Below are positions 44,190 through 56,800 of a stretch of DNA of 64,000 bases, one piece after another. Location: the NCBI RefSeq assembly GCF_964355755.1, contig NC_092676.1:9530288-9594287 (forward strand), in the 5' to 3' direction. This DNA comes from Antedon mediterranea. Lineage: Eukaryota > Echinodermata > Crinoidea > Comatulida > Antedonidae. Every line of letters begins with the position of its first letter. Positions within the stretch are counted from its first letter, which is position 1. Both the position numbers and the translations under genes were made by a program. Below the pieces are notes generated by a model. The model had not been told where the DNA came from. It was given only the letters and a program-made list of their open reading frames with translations, and ran no database searches.

Positions 44190-47100
44190 CACGGAAAAAT
44201 ATGGGAATTGGTTGACACTCACAGCCACGTCTAACAGATTAACAGCATGTCAAACTGCATTTTACACCAGAATCGTCCTATCCAATCATAAAATATTTAT
44301 TTTTTACATTTACAATATCGAAAATGTCAGCAGTTTGTCAAAAATGTTGTAATTGTTGTATATCGTAATTATGTTATGTGTTTGCTTCAGGTTGACCAAC
44401 TAACATAGTTGAGGCACCTGTCTTTCATCACCTTTCAAATTTTGTTTTTTGTTATTGGCGGAAATTTGAATAAATAAATAATGTTAATTAATTCCTCGTT
44501 GGTAAAACTTATTTTATTGATTACTTCCTTCATTAGTATAACAAAGAATATTTCTCATTTATGTTTTATCATTAAATACAATTGTGGTATACTGTAGATA
44601 TAGGAGTGAATCTATTGTAACAATTTTATTTATCATAATAATTGAGTAACCATGATGATTGCTAATAATATATCAAAAACATTTTACTTATCCATAATAA
44701 AAATGGGAACCCCGTGCTACTTATTTAAAATCCAAAAAGACAGTTGAGAGTGCATTTTGCGATGGTCTAGAGGTTCATATTCCCAAAATTATTTCACATC
44801 AGCCCAACCAAGGCGAGTGTAAATTCACCGTTGAATCACTGCCATCTGAACAACTGTAAGCCCATAATAAGATGTCACGATAGTGATTTAGAAACTAATA
44901 GTACGTACTCTAGAAAAGAATATTACAAAATTAGCGGTTACAAGTAGGATTATTTCTTGTTTTTATTTATTTTGTTATTTCTTATTTTGTGTACGTAACA
45001 AAGTAGTTTGCAACGATACGGTCTTTCTTTAAATCGTTTGGTTATCGCTCATGCATTCCTTCATTAACTTCAATCAAATAAATTTTAAAAATTAGATGCC
45101 CGGTTTAAATTTCATATTCGTAAAAAATGAGACACATTATGATCTTTTAAAGCACCAAAATACAATTAAATAGCAATAAAACCAATTCATCGGACGGCTT
45201 TGTAGAATTCGTTCAAGCATAACCACAGATCAAAGTTATACTTAGTAAGTAGTAATACTTTATATTTTCTATAGCAGACTGCAAGCTCATCCTAAGCATT
45301 TTACACATATAACTACTTTCTGTTTTTTTTAAACACTTTTTGTTATAATAAGTCATGGTTCTTTTACTGCCTACATGTGGTAGTGGCTCACGCGTGAATG
45401 GAAAACTTGGGTGCAATTCACGTTTAAGAACTTTATAATTTATACCTTATCTTTTCCGAATGTTTACAACTTCTATGTTATATTTCAACAATTGTAAATG
45501 AGTGCCCTAATTCAATTAATTGGTTTTCATGGCACTTATATTATTTGTTATTTTTAAATTTTCTCACAATTTTATTGAAATAGTTGCATACTGCCTTTAC
45601 TTTTATGATATTTTTACATTGCTCAGAAATCAATTTAATTACTGTATGTAGATAAGTCTGTGGTGTCTCTCTACAAGAGTTACTAGAAGCTACCAGTCTG
45701 TAGGATCACAGGACTATTTTTAAACAATTATTTATTTATTTTATGACTGTTATTCAGTAAGTTCATAAACATCGGAAAACTAGTTTGTTAAGAAGGAAGA
45801 TGCATTTAGCCTAGGCTAACTTAAAAAAAAATATTTTTCTGTAGTTTGACGAAGTTTTCAAACTGGTCTACACTGGTAAACTGTTTACCAAACTCAAAGT
45901 TTTCAAACTAATGATTTCAAACTAAAATGTTAGGGTGTAGATCGACTAGGCTAAGATATGTTTAACTAATTATAATATTATCATTTCAGAAATAAATGGA
46001 AAACTCTCAGTCGATTGAATTCAGTTCTCACGAAGAAGTAATATAGTAATAATAATTTATGTTAATATGTTATCACCTGTGTGTCAAACCATGACTTGTT
46101 ACTAAGATTCGATTCTGCGATTGTTTGTAAAAAAGGGAAGGTATTAGTTACGCTAGCTACGGAATTTTACCTCCAGCTAAAAGCATCTCAAATAGGCCTA
46201 TCCATATTCTAAACGTTCATAATTTGTCCATTTACGATTTACTTCTAACATATTTCTACTGCACAAACTTTCTGCAATATCATTTTTAACGGCGTATCTT
46301 TTTCTTTCTTTCGTTCTTTTTGCTGAAGAACGTGTTTAAAATTATTGGAATTTTCTCAACAATAATTGCGGATAAAACCTACTACTACTAGTACTACCTT
46401 TCCATGGCATGATCCTATCTAACAACTGTTCATTCTTCTGCCTTTAAGATTTTAGGATTTACTCGATGTTGTTTTCACGATCATGCTTTTCTCTGTGTCG
46501 TCCGATTCTGGAATACGGGGCTCATGTGTGCTTTCCACATTTTGGTTTCCCACATTATCTCATTAAAAAACCTCAATGAATTCTCACAAGATACTTCCTT
46601 TACGGGTAAACACTTTGGACGTCCCACTTATATGAGAAGATATCTTTCCTTCATTGCCATCTCCTCGGTATGACAACTATACTATCATTTTTGTGAAGTG
46701 AATAATACAGTATATAGTATTATTGACTGTGTTGTATCTTCCTTCTTTTCTCCAATAGGCTATGACGTCAACAGTGTGACCTTCCCTCATGTGACCCTCC
46801 TTCCTTTGCTCGAACTATTCTCACTCACTCTTTCCTAGATTCTGTAACTTTTAAATGGTTTTGGATTTGAACGTTTAGTATTTTTCATTTCAGTTTCTTT
46901 ATTGTTTAATTTACCTAAATGTCATTTTCTTTGCACATTTATTGAATTATTGTTTTAGAATGTTATCAACATTTGTATTTCAGTAAGCTATTAAAACTAT
47001 TTATTTGTATTTATGCTAAAGGAAAATCTTCATACAGTGAGTTAAGTTCGCTTATGACAACTCTTGGCATTTGGGTTACTTTATTTTGTTATTTATTATC

Positions 47101-47195
47101 TGTACATTTTTGTTTGAATTTGAACAAATCAGCTAAATCAACAGCTTATTGTTTTATGTTTGTATTCATTCCACTGTTACATGCCTATGAAGGGT
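44190..47195. other. Gene-free, AT-rich stretch
   Basis: No supported gene. Short inverted TTTCAAACT motifs occur near 45850-45930. A 131-codon plus ORF (46973-47368) is hydrophobic but runs into a MITE and has no recognisable domain. Confidence 0.45.
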
Positions 47196-47199
47196 TTAT

Positions 47200-47366
47200 A
47201 AGCTCTGTCTACACTACCAAACTTAGTTTGACAAAAAAAGTGTATGGTAATATGGTAGTGATGTGCCCAATTAATATGGTAGTAAGTGATATGACATCAT
47301 CATGTCCATATATGGGCACATCGCATTTTTATTGTCACATAAACTTTGATAGTGTGGACAGAGCTT
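47200..47366. mobile_element. 167-bp MITE with TIR AAGCTCTGTC
   Basis: AAGCTCTGTCTACACTACCA at the left and GATAGTGTGGACAGAGCTT at the right are inverted. The interior GTAGTGATGTGCCCA and GGGCACATCGCAT is itself near-palindromic. It matches the degenerate copy at 25701-25853. Confidence 0.88.
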
Positions 47367-48084
47367 AAGGCATTAACAGACATTAATCAATACGGTCGAC
47401 AAAAACAATATTAACTAATTAGATACGGCTATCACGACTTGCTTTATTTTGTATTACAGTATATTGCATAATATCTTATTCACAAACTCTTACAAAACTT
47501 AACCAAACCGACAAACAAGATTATTTTTGTTATACTAGAACAATTTAGTTTAGTTGCTAGACCTAATACGTATTGGTAGGCTACTGTACAAATACGTCAA
47601 CTCAAGTATTTGATATTCAAGACATTGACGTCATTATACGGTGAATAAAAATATCGTTTACCGAAAGAACATTTTAATATCTGGAAAATATAAATTAACA
47701 CACAATTTAAATGCGCATGTACAATTATAATAACTATATATAATGTATTGTAATGTGCGAGTCTTTCATGTGGAGCAGAAGGGGGACAAGGGAGAATTTG
47801 TTTAAAAAAAATTAAATAATTATAAATGATACAGTATGAAAACTTTTCAGAGGATTAACGCTATAGTAAAGAGTTTTGCGTACAATATATAAACATTGTA
47901 ATACATTATCATTTTGTGTATTAATTACAGCAGCAACTTATTAAAAGTAATTCTCTTAAATGAACGTAGGTCAATCTAGTATTACAGTATTCGGATTATG
48001 AGGAGGGAGTAGAGACTATGATCCAATACATTTTATTCCAATTATATCTGCCTCTTCGGCTTAATAGTCCGTAGCATCAACATC

Positions 48085-48200
48085 ATTTTAACGCGTGCGT
48101 AAAAACGTAATCATTGTTTGGACATGCGCGTAACAATATTGTCATAATTGAACGCGCGCGTACATTTAATCACAGTATTAACACGCGCGTACAAAAGCCG
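48085..48200. repeat. Spaced CGCGCGTA motifs
   Basis: ACGCGTGCGTA, ATGCGCGTA, ACGCGCGCGTA and ACACGCGCGTA recur every 30-35 bp with AT-rich spacers containing an AATCA-like word. CpG-dense islets in otherwise AT-rich DNA. Confidence 0.7.
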
Positions 48201-50325
48201 TGTAAATATTCAAAAATGTTAACTGACATTTTTAGTCCTTTCATCATATCCTAACTGTACTTAACACGAATTCACCGTAACACAGAATACTTACTTTATA
48301 TTATTGCTACCGTTTCATTTTTATCAATATCCTTTCTTAATTAACAACTAATTCACATCAACTATTCAATACTTAATTTCAATATTTTGTTTTAAATGAC
48401 AAGCTATGCAACTCGTTTGACAAATATGAAATGAGTTTATAAAACTAGTATAGTCAAACTATGTTACCTTGAACATATTTGCCAGTTAAACCATCATATT
48501 TTCCCCCGTTAAAGAAAAACACCAGAGTACGTCAAACTACAATACTGATGGAATTTACCTTGTACAGTATACATTATCATAGATATGGGTCCATAAAACA
48601 CGATTACAGAGCCTAACCAAATTAAAGTGATCACTACCTTTTAAGCTAGACTTTTAACTTATTATAGTTTAAACACAAAGACAGTTACAATGATTTAGGG
48701 TGACCACTATTGCCTATTATCAGATTATTAAGAAAACAACCTTCTCCGAATTAAAATTAGATAAGTTTAGAATACAAACTTAACAGAATAAATAATTGAA
48801 AACATTATTTCAGATAATTATTCACCAATTATTTCTTGGACATTACGCGGTATAATACTCGGAATTTGTCCAGTACTATTATATAAAAAATCCATGATAC
48901 AGCGTAACATGTGTATCATTTGATATAGGTCATTCCATTATGCAGGAGGCATATGATAGGCATGTGGTGCTGTATCACAGAATTTCCTGTTCATTCTTGG
49001 AAAAGGGTACATTACTCTTTTTAAACATTTTTACCCTGCTTATAACTATCAATACATTTTTTTACTTAGCTTAATATAAATAGATCAAATATTCAATCTA
49101 CTATACAATAATTACATACATATTTACTGATATTTATTACTTAAATAAAATAGTATCTGGAATGGGATTAATACTTTATTACACTTTACAATATATTCAC
49201 TGTACAGACACATTTAAAATTATCTACACTAGCACAATGTATTACAGTAATCAGTGATTAAATAAAGTATTTTTATAGCTATATATTTTACATCATTAAG
49301 TTGTTGATCAAAGATAGCCCTCACAAAGAAGGGAGGAGTAATTGTGTGTAGACCTATTTTCAAATGCCTTTTCACAGTCCTTTTCAATCTCCGTAATCCT
49401 CCTCACCCCTCCCACACCGCACTTACAAATGCAGATATATTCACATACTTACATACATGTAACTGTAACTCATTTTTTCTGATTTTCTTTTTTGAGAGCG
49501 CTATGATCAATGATTGTTGGAATGACGCTTTAAAAATGGAACAATTGATTGATTGAAATACATATTCACATTCTGACAGTAAATCTCTACACATATGACG
49601 TTTATGTAATGCTTTAAATCATGGACACAATAAAATGTGACATTGTGAATGTTTTGTATTTTTTTAACACTATACATTTTGTTTACATGTTTTTCTGGTC
49701 CTACATCGCATCAATAATTTTCGTGAATCATTACAGGTTGTAAAATTATAAAACTTCTCTGACTATCATTTCATATTCTTTTACGTTAATATTAATAAAC
49801 ATTAAACTAAACAATTATACAGTTTTTCAAATATAAATACCCTTGTTACTTTACATAATACACAATACAACAAGTCCTATAACATACAGATTATGATATT
49901 TCAAAAACGTTTTTTTAACCTTAACATTAACCATCAAATCTAAAATCTGTACAATTGTATCTATTGTGACAAATTCTAGTGGCTTTTTATGCTAAGTCTC
50001 AGTATTGCCATAGCTTTCATCAAACATACCAAACAGATGGGTGTTTAAATGCATGCCAAGATAAGGTGTATGAATGATTAAAATCAAGTTCTTTGCATAA
50101 TAATGGCTGCTACTCACTAGGACAACAATATATATAACAATAATATTTGTTTTAATCGAATGACGTCATAATCAAATAGAACAATGAAATCGTTGTATTG
50201 TCACAATATTATTGCTCTAATCATGACATCATTTGATTGAACATGTGGAATATTATTTTATGAAAGGTAGCATAGATGGCTATCCTATAGTTCTTTTTAG
50301 ATTTCTTTTGTTTTATGTAGGAAAA
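48200..50325. other. Gene-free stretch
   Basis: No coding feature recognised. The last part may contain the 3' UTR end of the Tuba-like gene: tandem AATAAA on the minus strand at about 50328-50340. Confidence 0.45.
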
Positions 50326-50479
50326 ATATTTATTTATTTATCGTCAATTGTTATCGTACAAGTAAAAATCGGCCTTAGAGAGAATTCACCAGCACCAACT
50401 TAACTGAGCATACAGTTATACAACTGTTGTTAAAATTAACATTTCAGATCACCATGGTTTATTATGGCTTTAAATAGGA

Positions 50480-50760
50480 ACCTTAGCTAGTTAGTATGGC
50501 TCTAACTAGGCAGTCTAGATAGTATGGTTCTAACTAGAAAGCCTAGCTAGTTAGTATGGCTCTACTGTAGCTGGTTGAAGGACATAGGTATTTTAGAATG
50601 AGCCACTAGTTTGATAGCGAGGTTTAGATAAGCACAGCTATATAAGACAGGATATAAGATAATTGGCTATGATGGGTCTAGCTGGCTATGATGGGTCTAG
50701 CTGGTTAGGATGGGCCTAGATGGTTAGGAAGGGCCTAGCTGGTGAGTATGGTCATTGCTT
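50480..50760. repeat. Degenerate GGYCTAGCTGGTTAGGATG minisatellite
   Basis: Units such as GATGGGTCTAGCTGGCTAT and GGGCCTAGCTGGTGAGTATG recur about eight times between 50480 and 50760. It lies in the presumed 3' UTR of the minus-strand Tuba-like gene. Confidence 0.75.
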
Positions 50761-50884
50761 TACTATCACAGGTCAAGCAGTTTAAATTGTACCTACCTAG
50801 CTATTTAGAATCTAGAATGGTAGAATGGGCCATCTTGCTACTGGCAAAACGGAAGAAGGTTCATTACTAAATCATACACCACAA

Positions 50885-53800
50885 TTATTGACATGGTTTG
50901 ATATAAGCAGCAGGAACATAACCTTGCTGTCCGTCTTTTTCCACAAACCACCATTCTGAGTTGCCTTCCATATCGTAGGCTGAGATGACAGTAACTGTAC
51001 AGCCTTCTACAAGGCTTAGTTCATGCTGGCCTGTGGCAGCAAAATCCCACGCTGCATAGTACTGTTAATAAATAAAACAAAATAAATAAAAATTAAAATC
51101 TTTAACTTGAATAATACAAGAGCATTACATGGTTCATAAACTTTCCTGACACATTCCCTGATGTTTCTTTCTACCCAAGTTCCATAACTTCTTAACAGTT
51201 TACATGACGTTAAGTTGACTAGTGAATTAGATATGTAAATGGTGTCTAATAAAAAAGCTAAACTGCCTATGAACATTAAGATAAATGTCCAACTAATGAT
51301 ATCATACCAAAGTGTAAACCTGCAACAATTATTCAACAATGTGAATACTGAGACATTGAACATGGAAGCAAGTATTTTATCTTCTACCATTTCCACTTAC
51401 CTGAGGACTCCACTCTGATGAAAAAACTTGTTCATAAGATGGTAATTTGTATGGCGTTAAGATAGTGGGCGGTACAAAGCCAGTGGAAGCTAAACATAAA
51501 TAATAATATTTAGTTAAATATTAACAAAAAAATCTGGTCTAAACAATTAGGATTACTGCATTCAGAAAATAAATAGTTTGAATTAAATGAGTGACAATGC
51601 AGGAATAATGAGGCAACTTGCAGAAAGTTGTGGAACAATGCATGAAATGCTTGCATTTCAAATTTGTGAATAATTCATGGTCGCACCCATGCATGTCATT
51701 GCAATGAAATGGCAGTTCATGACAATTTTACGACACAAACGATCATAATTTGGCACTGACTGAGTATACTTCACGTAGGGTTTCTGAATGATACATACAT
51801 AGGTTGCATATGCAGCCTATTTGATCATACATAACAATGTGGATCGTATAATTAATAACATCAAGGCATTAAATGGCATGCATTGTCATGACTTGAATGC
51901 AGAGAACAGTGCAGACATAAATTTGTGAAATTGTCAATGGGGCATGTGAACCTGACAGACAATGTGAATATTTTACAGCACATTAACATTAAATATTCTC
52001 ACCTCCATTATCAACAAACCATCTTTCTTGGCCTCCTCGTGGATCTTGTTGCTTGATAATTCCAACCACTTCTCCTTGTGCGACTGTCATATCTAGATCC
52101 TCTGCAGCCTTGAAGCTTGCCGTCACTTGATATTGTTGCTCACTACTGTATCGTGACATTACCTGTTCTTGATTTGCCTTGGTTTCTTTTGGTTTGACCT
52201 CTGAACTTACTGAGGGCTATTAGAAGAAAATACGTAGGAATAGATATTATACAAATATAATGTGTAGAGAATATAGAGTGTAATGGTACAAATAATGGCA
52301 TGAGGTGAATGATAAAAGGTTATATATCAACAAGGTGACATTTAGATATAACATCTAAATAGATTCCTGTCAATTGAATCAAATAAAAAGTAGGCCTTAG
52401 CCAAGGCCTACATTTGATTCACATTGATTAACACAGTAACATTTGGTTTTTAATAATTATATTAAATATTATTTTATAAATGCAGCTACTGTTATTGTTA
52501 ATTATGTCAACAAACGACCAAACAATACTAGACCTGGCATTGCTAGGCCTAGGCTGAAAGACAGCAATACGAAACTTCGACAGGCAACTGGAGCTCATTT
52601 AGGCTAATTATGATTTTTCCAACGATTTCACGTCTTGTAGAGATGTTCTTATTAATTAATGAAAATCCTAACAACGATCTAAAGTTAATTTAAATGCCTT
52701 TTTGATCTAAATTAGTACATATATATCTCTCCAAAAATGTACTTTCATCGTAAAACTAGTCATAACAATAACATTTTACAAAATAGGTGGCGCTGTTGTA
52801 TTCAAAAGCAATAGTATAAAAAATATATTTTCCAAACGCGAACAAATTTTCTTTTTCGTACACGAAAAAAAAAGTACTATTAAACGATCGTTTAATAGTG
52901 CATACTATTGCACGCCATGTGACCAACAATTGTCCAATCAAATGACAGGAATGTATTTAGGTGTTATATAAACAGTAATTAAAGACTATATCAGAAAATT
53001 GCTTACTCTAAATTGTAAACACTGTTACAGTATAGTATGTCATTCGTATACAGTATCTATATCTCACAAGGTGTAAATTACAATGCCATAATGGAAATCC
53101 CTGTTTGTTGGTAATTAAGTATTGCATTTAATAAGGCATTGTTTATTTGTCACTAGTTTTATTTAAAATACTGTAATGCTCACCAATCACACTTTTACTA
53201 GTAATAGTATCAAGCAACTATCTAGGCGATCTATCTATTTAGGCGAAATATTTAGTATAGGTAATCATAATAACAAGAGCAATCACAGAGTTGCAACCTC
53301 CACCATTTATAGGAGTCTTTCAATGAATAATTTTTTGTGGATATCTGTTGAGTATTTTTCATGTCATCTTGCAAACAGACAAACAAACCAAAGGACAGAC
53401 AAATAAACCAGGGTGATTTCATACCTGATCCAAGTTAGATGATACTCTCCTTAAAGATTTCTTTTCTTTAACCTCTTTTTTGTCAAATCCACTGGCAACA
53501 AAGCTGTATTGCTTCGTTTTTTCTACCTCTGCTGTGTGCCTATCTTCAAATGCATCCATAACTTTGTCAGTGCATGATGATTTTACGATTGGGAGCTGTA
53601 AGAATGAACCAAGGAATTTGTTAAATAAACCTGATATACACTTTGTCATATGCAATCTGTAATCCTATGTAGTCAATAAACAAAAGCAGTTCACATAGTT
53701 ACGTATTTATTAGGCCTAAACAATTTTTTAAACGTTTAATATAAATATGCGTAGTGATATAATCACAAAGTTTGATGCAAAGTATTTTATGCTATAAAAA

Positions 53801-56800
53801 TAAATATTAATAGGAGCAGACTATAGGCCCATTTACAATATTTAAACTTACAATACTTATTATTGTATACGTATTTGTAATACCAGTTTCATAATTTTCA
53901 GATAGACGTTCTTCATGGGTACTTCTGTGAATGGATGACCTGCAGGAAGGCTAGGTTATCAACCAGTATTGAATAATTTTGCATTCGATAAATTATCTTA
54001 TGCAATTTCTACTAACCTCAAGTAGTGGATGAAGTTGTCTGAGTGTGGAATGTATGTGATCACTCTCTGCCTCAATATAAGCTGCTACACACTCTTTAAA
54101 CAAAGAGCTAGCCATCTCACATAGCTTAGGTAGTTCATCTTTAAGTTGTATGTTTAATGCCTCATAGTTCTTGCGTGCAACCTCTTTCTCATCAGTCACC
54201 TTTGTAAGATTAAACAAATGATTCAATCAAATTACAGTACAGCACTCAATTAAAACAAAAAGAGAAATACATAGAACATTTTGCATCATAGCCAGAATAT
54301 ATTATATTTTCATCAAAGAAATTCTGCCATATTTAAAAACTACACATAGCCTTCCTTTGAATGATTTTTAAATCTTTCAAAAATTAAATCTCAGATAAAT
54401 AAGAAATGTAACTTTTGCATCATTAGAGAGGTTTTGCAATCTTACGAATACGATAACGAAAACGGATATGTCAAGCACACATTCGTTTTTCGTAAACCAG
54501 TAAAAATCTGTTTCGCATGGCAACGAAATATTAAGGGCGCCGTCCAAAATATGACTGCGGTAAATTTGAGCGAAGCGCAGATACGTGTTGCTTGGTGTGC
54601 TTGGCTGCCTAGGCATAGCGTAACATCAAAGCGAGTGAGGACTTTAAAAACTGCTATTTATCAAAATTGACCTGGCAATTTAGTAAATTACTTTAGTAAA
54701 TTACTTTCAATAAATCTATAGTTATATTATAATCATGAATCATTCCTGATTCAAATGCAAAATGTGCAAAATAGATCAAAAACTATACTCGTTTTGTAGT
54801 TACGAATATGACTGGTGATATTCGTCAACACGAATACGCTTACGACTATGAAATGGGGATCAGCTCAAAAGTTTAACAAATGTGTGACGTATCCGTTGTC
54901 GTTATCGTATTCGTAAGGTTGCGAAACCTCCCTAATCTCTAAAACAAAATGACGTTAAATTCAAAACGTTTCAAACAAAAAACAAACTCAGAAAAAAACC
55001 TATTACATTTGACAAAAACAAAACAACCTGACATTTTAAAATTAATTAGTAATGAAATTAAAACGAAACAGTTAAAAACGTATTTTACTAACAATTAAAG
55101 AAATAAAAAAAACACACAATTACATCACTTCATGCAACATATTTAATATGGTATTTAAACTACTCGAAATATGCCATAACAACTTCCTGTATTACAATAC
55201 ATATCATAGTGTAAATTGTAATACAACAATTCCAAATAACAATTGGTAGGAATTACCACAGAATAAAGACAGATACTACTTTTAGACGCTAGGGTACATC
55301 TGCACAATCATTGTACAATTGGATATTAAAAATAATTTTGTGCAAGGAAACAGGCATAAAATATTATTTACTACAACACAACACTTTAGAATGAACAGGT
55401 AGTTTAAAGCATAAGACTCAACACAAATACAATTAATAATTGTTATTATATTTTGGAGGCAATGAGATTAAACACTCAATACTTTGAAGAATTTCATTTA
55501 GCTGTTGTATGCATGACAAATCCCTCACCACACCCCCCCCTCCTCCCCCCACCTTTTTTTTTGATAAGCTAAATTGATTTAAACCGAGTACTTGCAACGC
55601 TGGTTTGAAAAAGTCAGCCTACTTAGCAAATTTGATCATGCATTGTTGTTGCAGGGTACTATTATGAATAGTGCCCTAGAAAATGTAAATACTAAATTCT
55701 TGATAATAATTACTGCAAAATAGCTTTGCGTCAAGGAGCTAAGTTAATTGGTCAGATAATTGCACTACTCTGATATAATTGTACTTATAACGTACATCTA
55801 GGAACACTTTCTAAAACAGTACACAAGAATTACTTATTTTTTAGCAGAAGTCATTAAAAAAGATCATCTTGTGCAGTATCCGCTGCTTCCATGGACTTGA
55901 ATCTACAGTAACCTTATCCATTAGCGTAAGTTTTCGGTGATTTAGATCGCCATTACCTAACTGGAGGTTGTGGGTTCGAATCCAACATGTTCTTATTAGC
56001 ATAAAGTACCATTACAAAGGCAAACATCTGACCAATTTACTAACGCTAACTAATAATAGCTATTAGGTACACAACGTCATGCATCACAATACTTTCACAT
56101 CAAAAACAAACCTCCTTAGATTTTTTACGAAGGGTATTTCCTTCGACATCTTCATCTAACTCTTCCCTTAGCCTTTCTATCTTATCTCGTTGTTTCTGCA
56201 CGTTTAACAGAACAGAGAAACAAAAATAAAAGGATGTTGACTTTGCTGTTTCTTTGGCTTTTATTACAATTAAACACATAGCAGACCTACAGATACATAT
56301 TTTGTCAAAAACACATTTAAACGCATTTACATTGAAAATACAGTATTCATCATGCAAATGTTCTTTGTCTTATGCTAGGGTAGTTGTCCTAGGAGGTAGT
56401 TATCCTAGGGTTGTCGACTGGCAAATTTGAGCACTTGCTCAGAGGCATTTTGACTTTCGCTCTCTGACATGAGTACTAGTGGACGTATGACGTCATAACA
56501 CTACAAAAGTTTATAAAAAATCATGGCCGAGAATGATTTTCTGAGAATGTAGTAAAGTGAATTTCAATCAAATTGGATTTGTATTGGTTATTTTAAAAAA
56601 AGCTTTTAATAATACAGGTTATGACCACTAGGACACCAGCCTTCAGATTAAGGATCTAGGCTAGGCTTAAGCTACACACTTAGCCTGACCTAAGCACCAC
56701 AGACGAGCAAAGTTCAATGCGTCATACATTCACTGGCACGTCAACGTAAATGTACACTTAATCTAAATGTTCACATACTGTATCTGTCGACCATGTGGAA

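Noticed and set aside
46973-47368. 131-codon hydrophobic plus-strand ORF
   Set aside because: It runs into the MITE at 47200-47366, has no recognisable domain and no splice or regulatory support.
53886-53940. Exon-like segment on the minus strand ([17 protein letters not shown]) between two Tuba-like exons
   Set aside because: Its only open frame does not match the phase-0 exons on either side, and including it would introduce a stop. An unused or alternative exon is possible but unsupported.
54434-54670. 78-codon plus ORF
   Set aside because: Falls within the TIR and interior of the 54.4-54.9 kb MITE.
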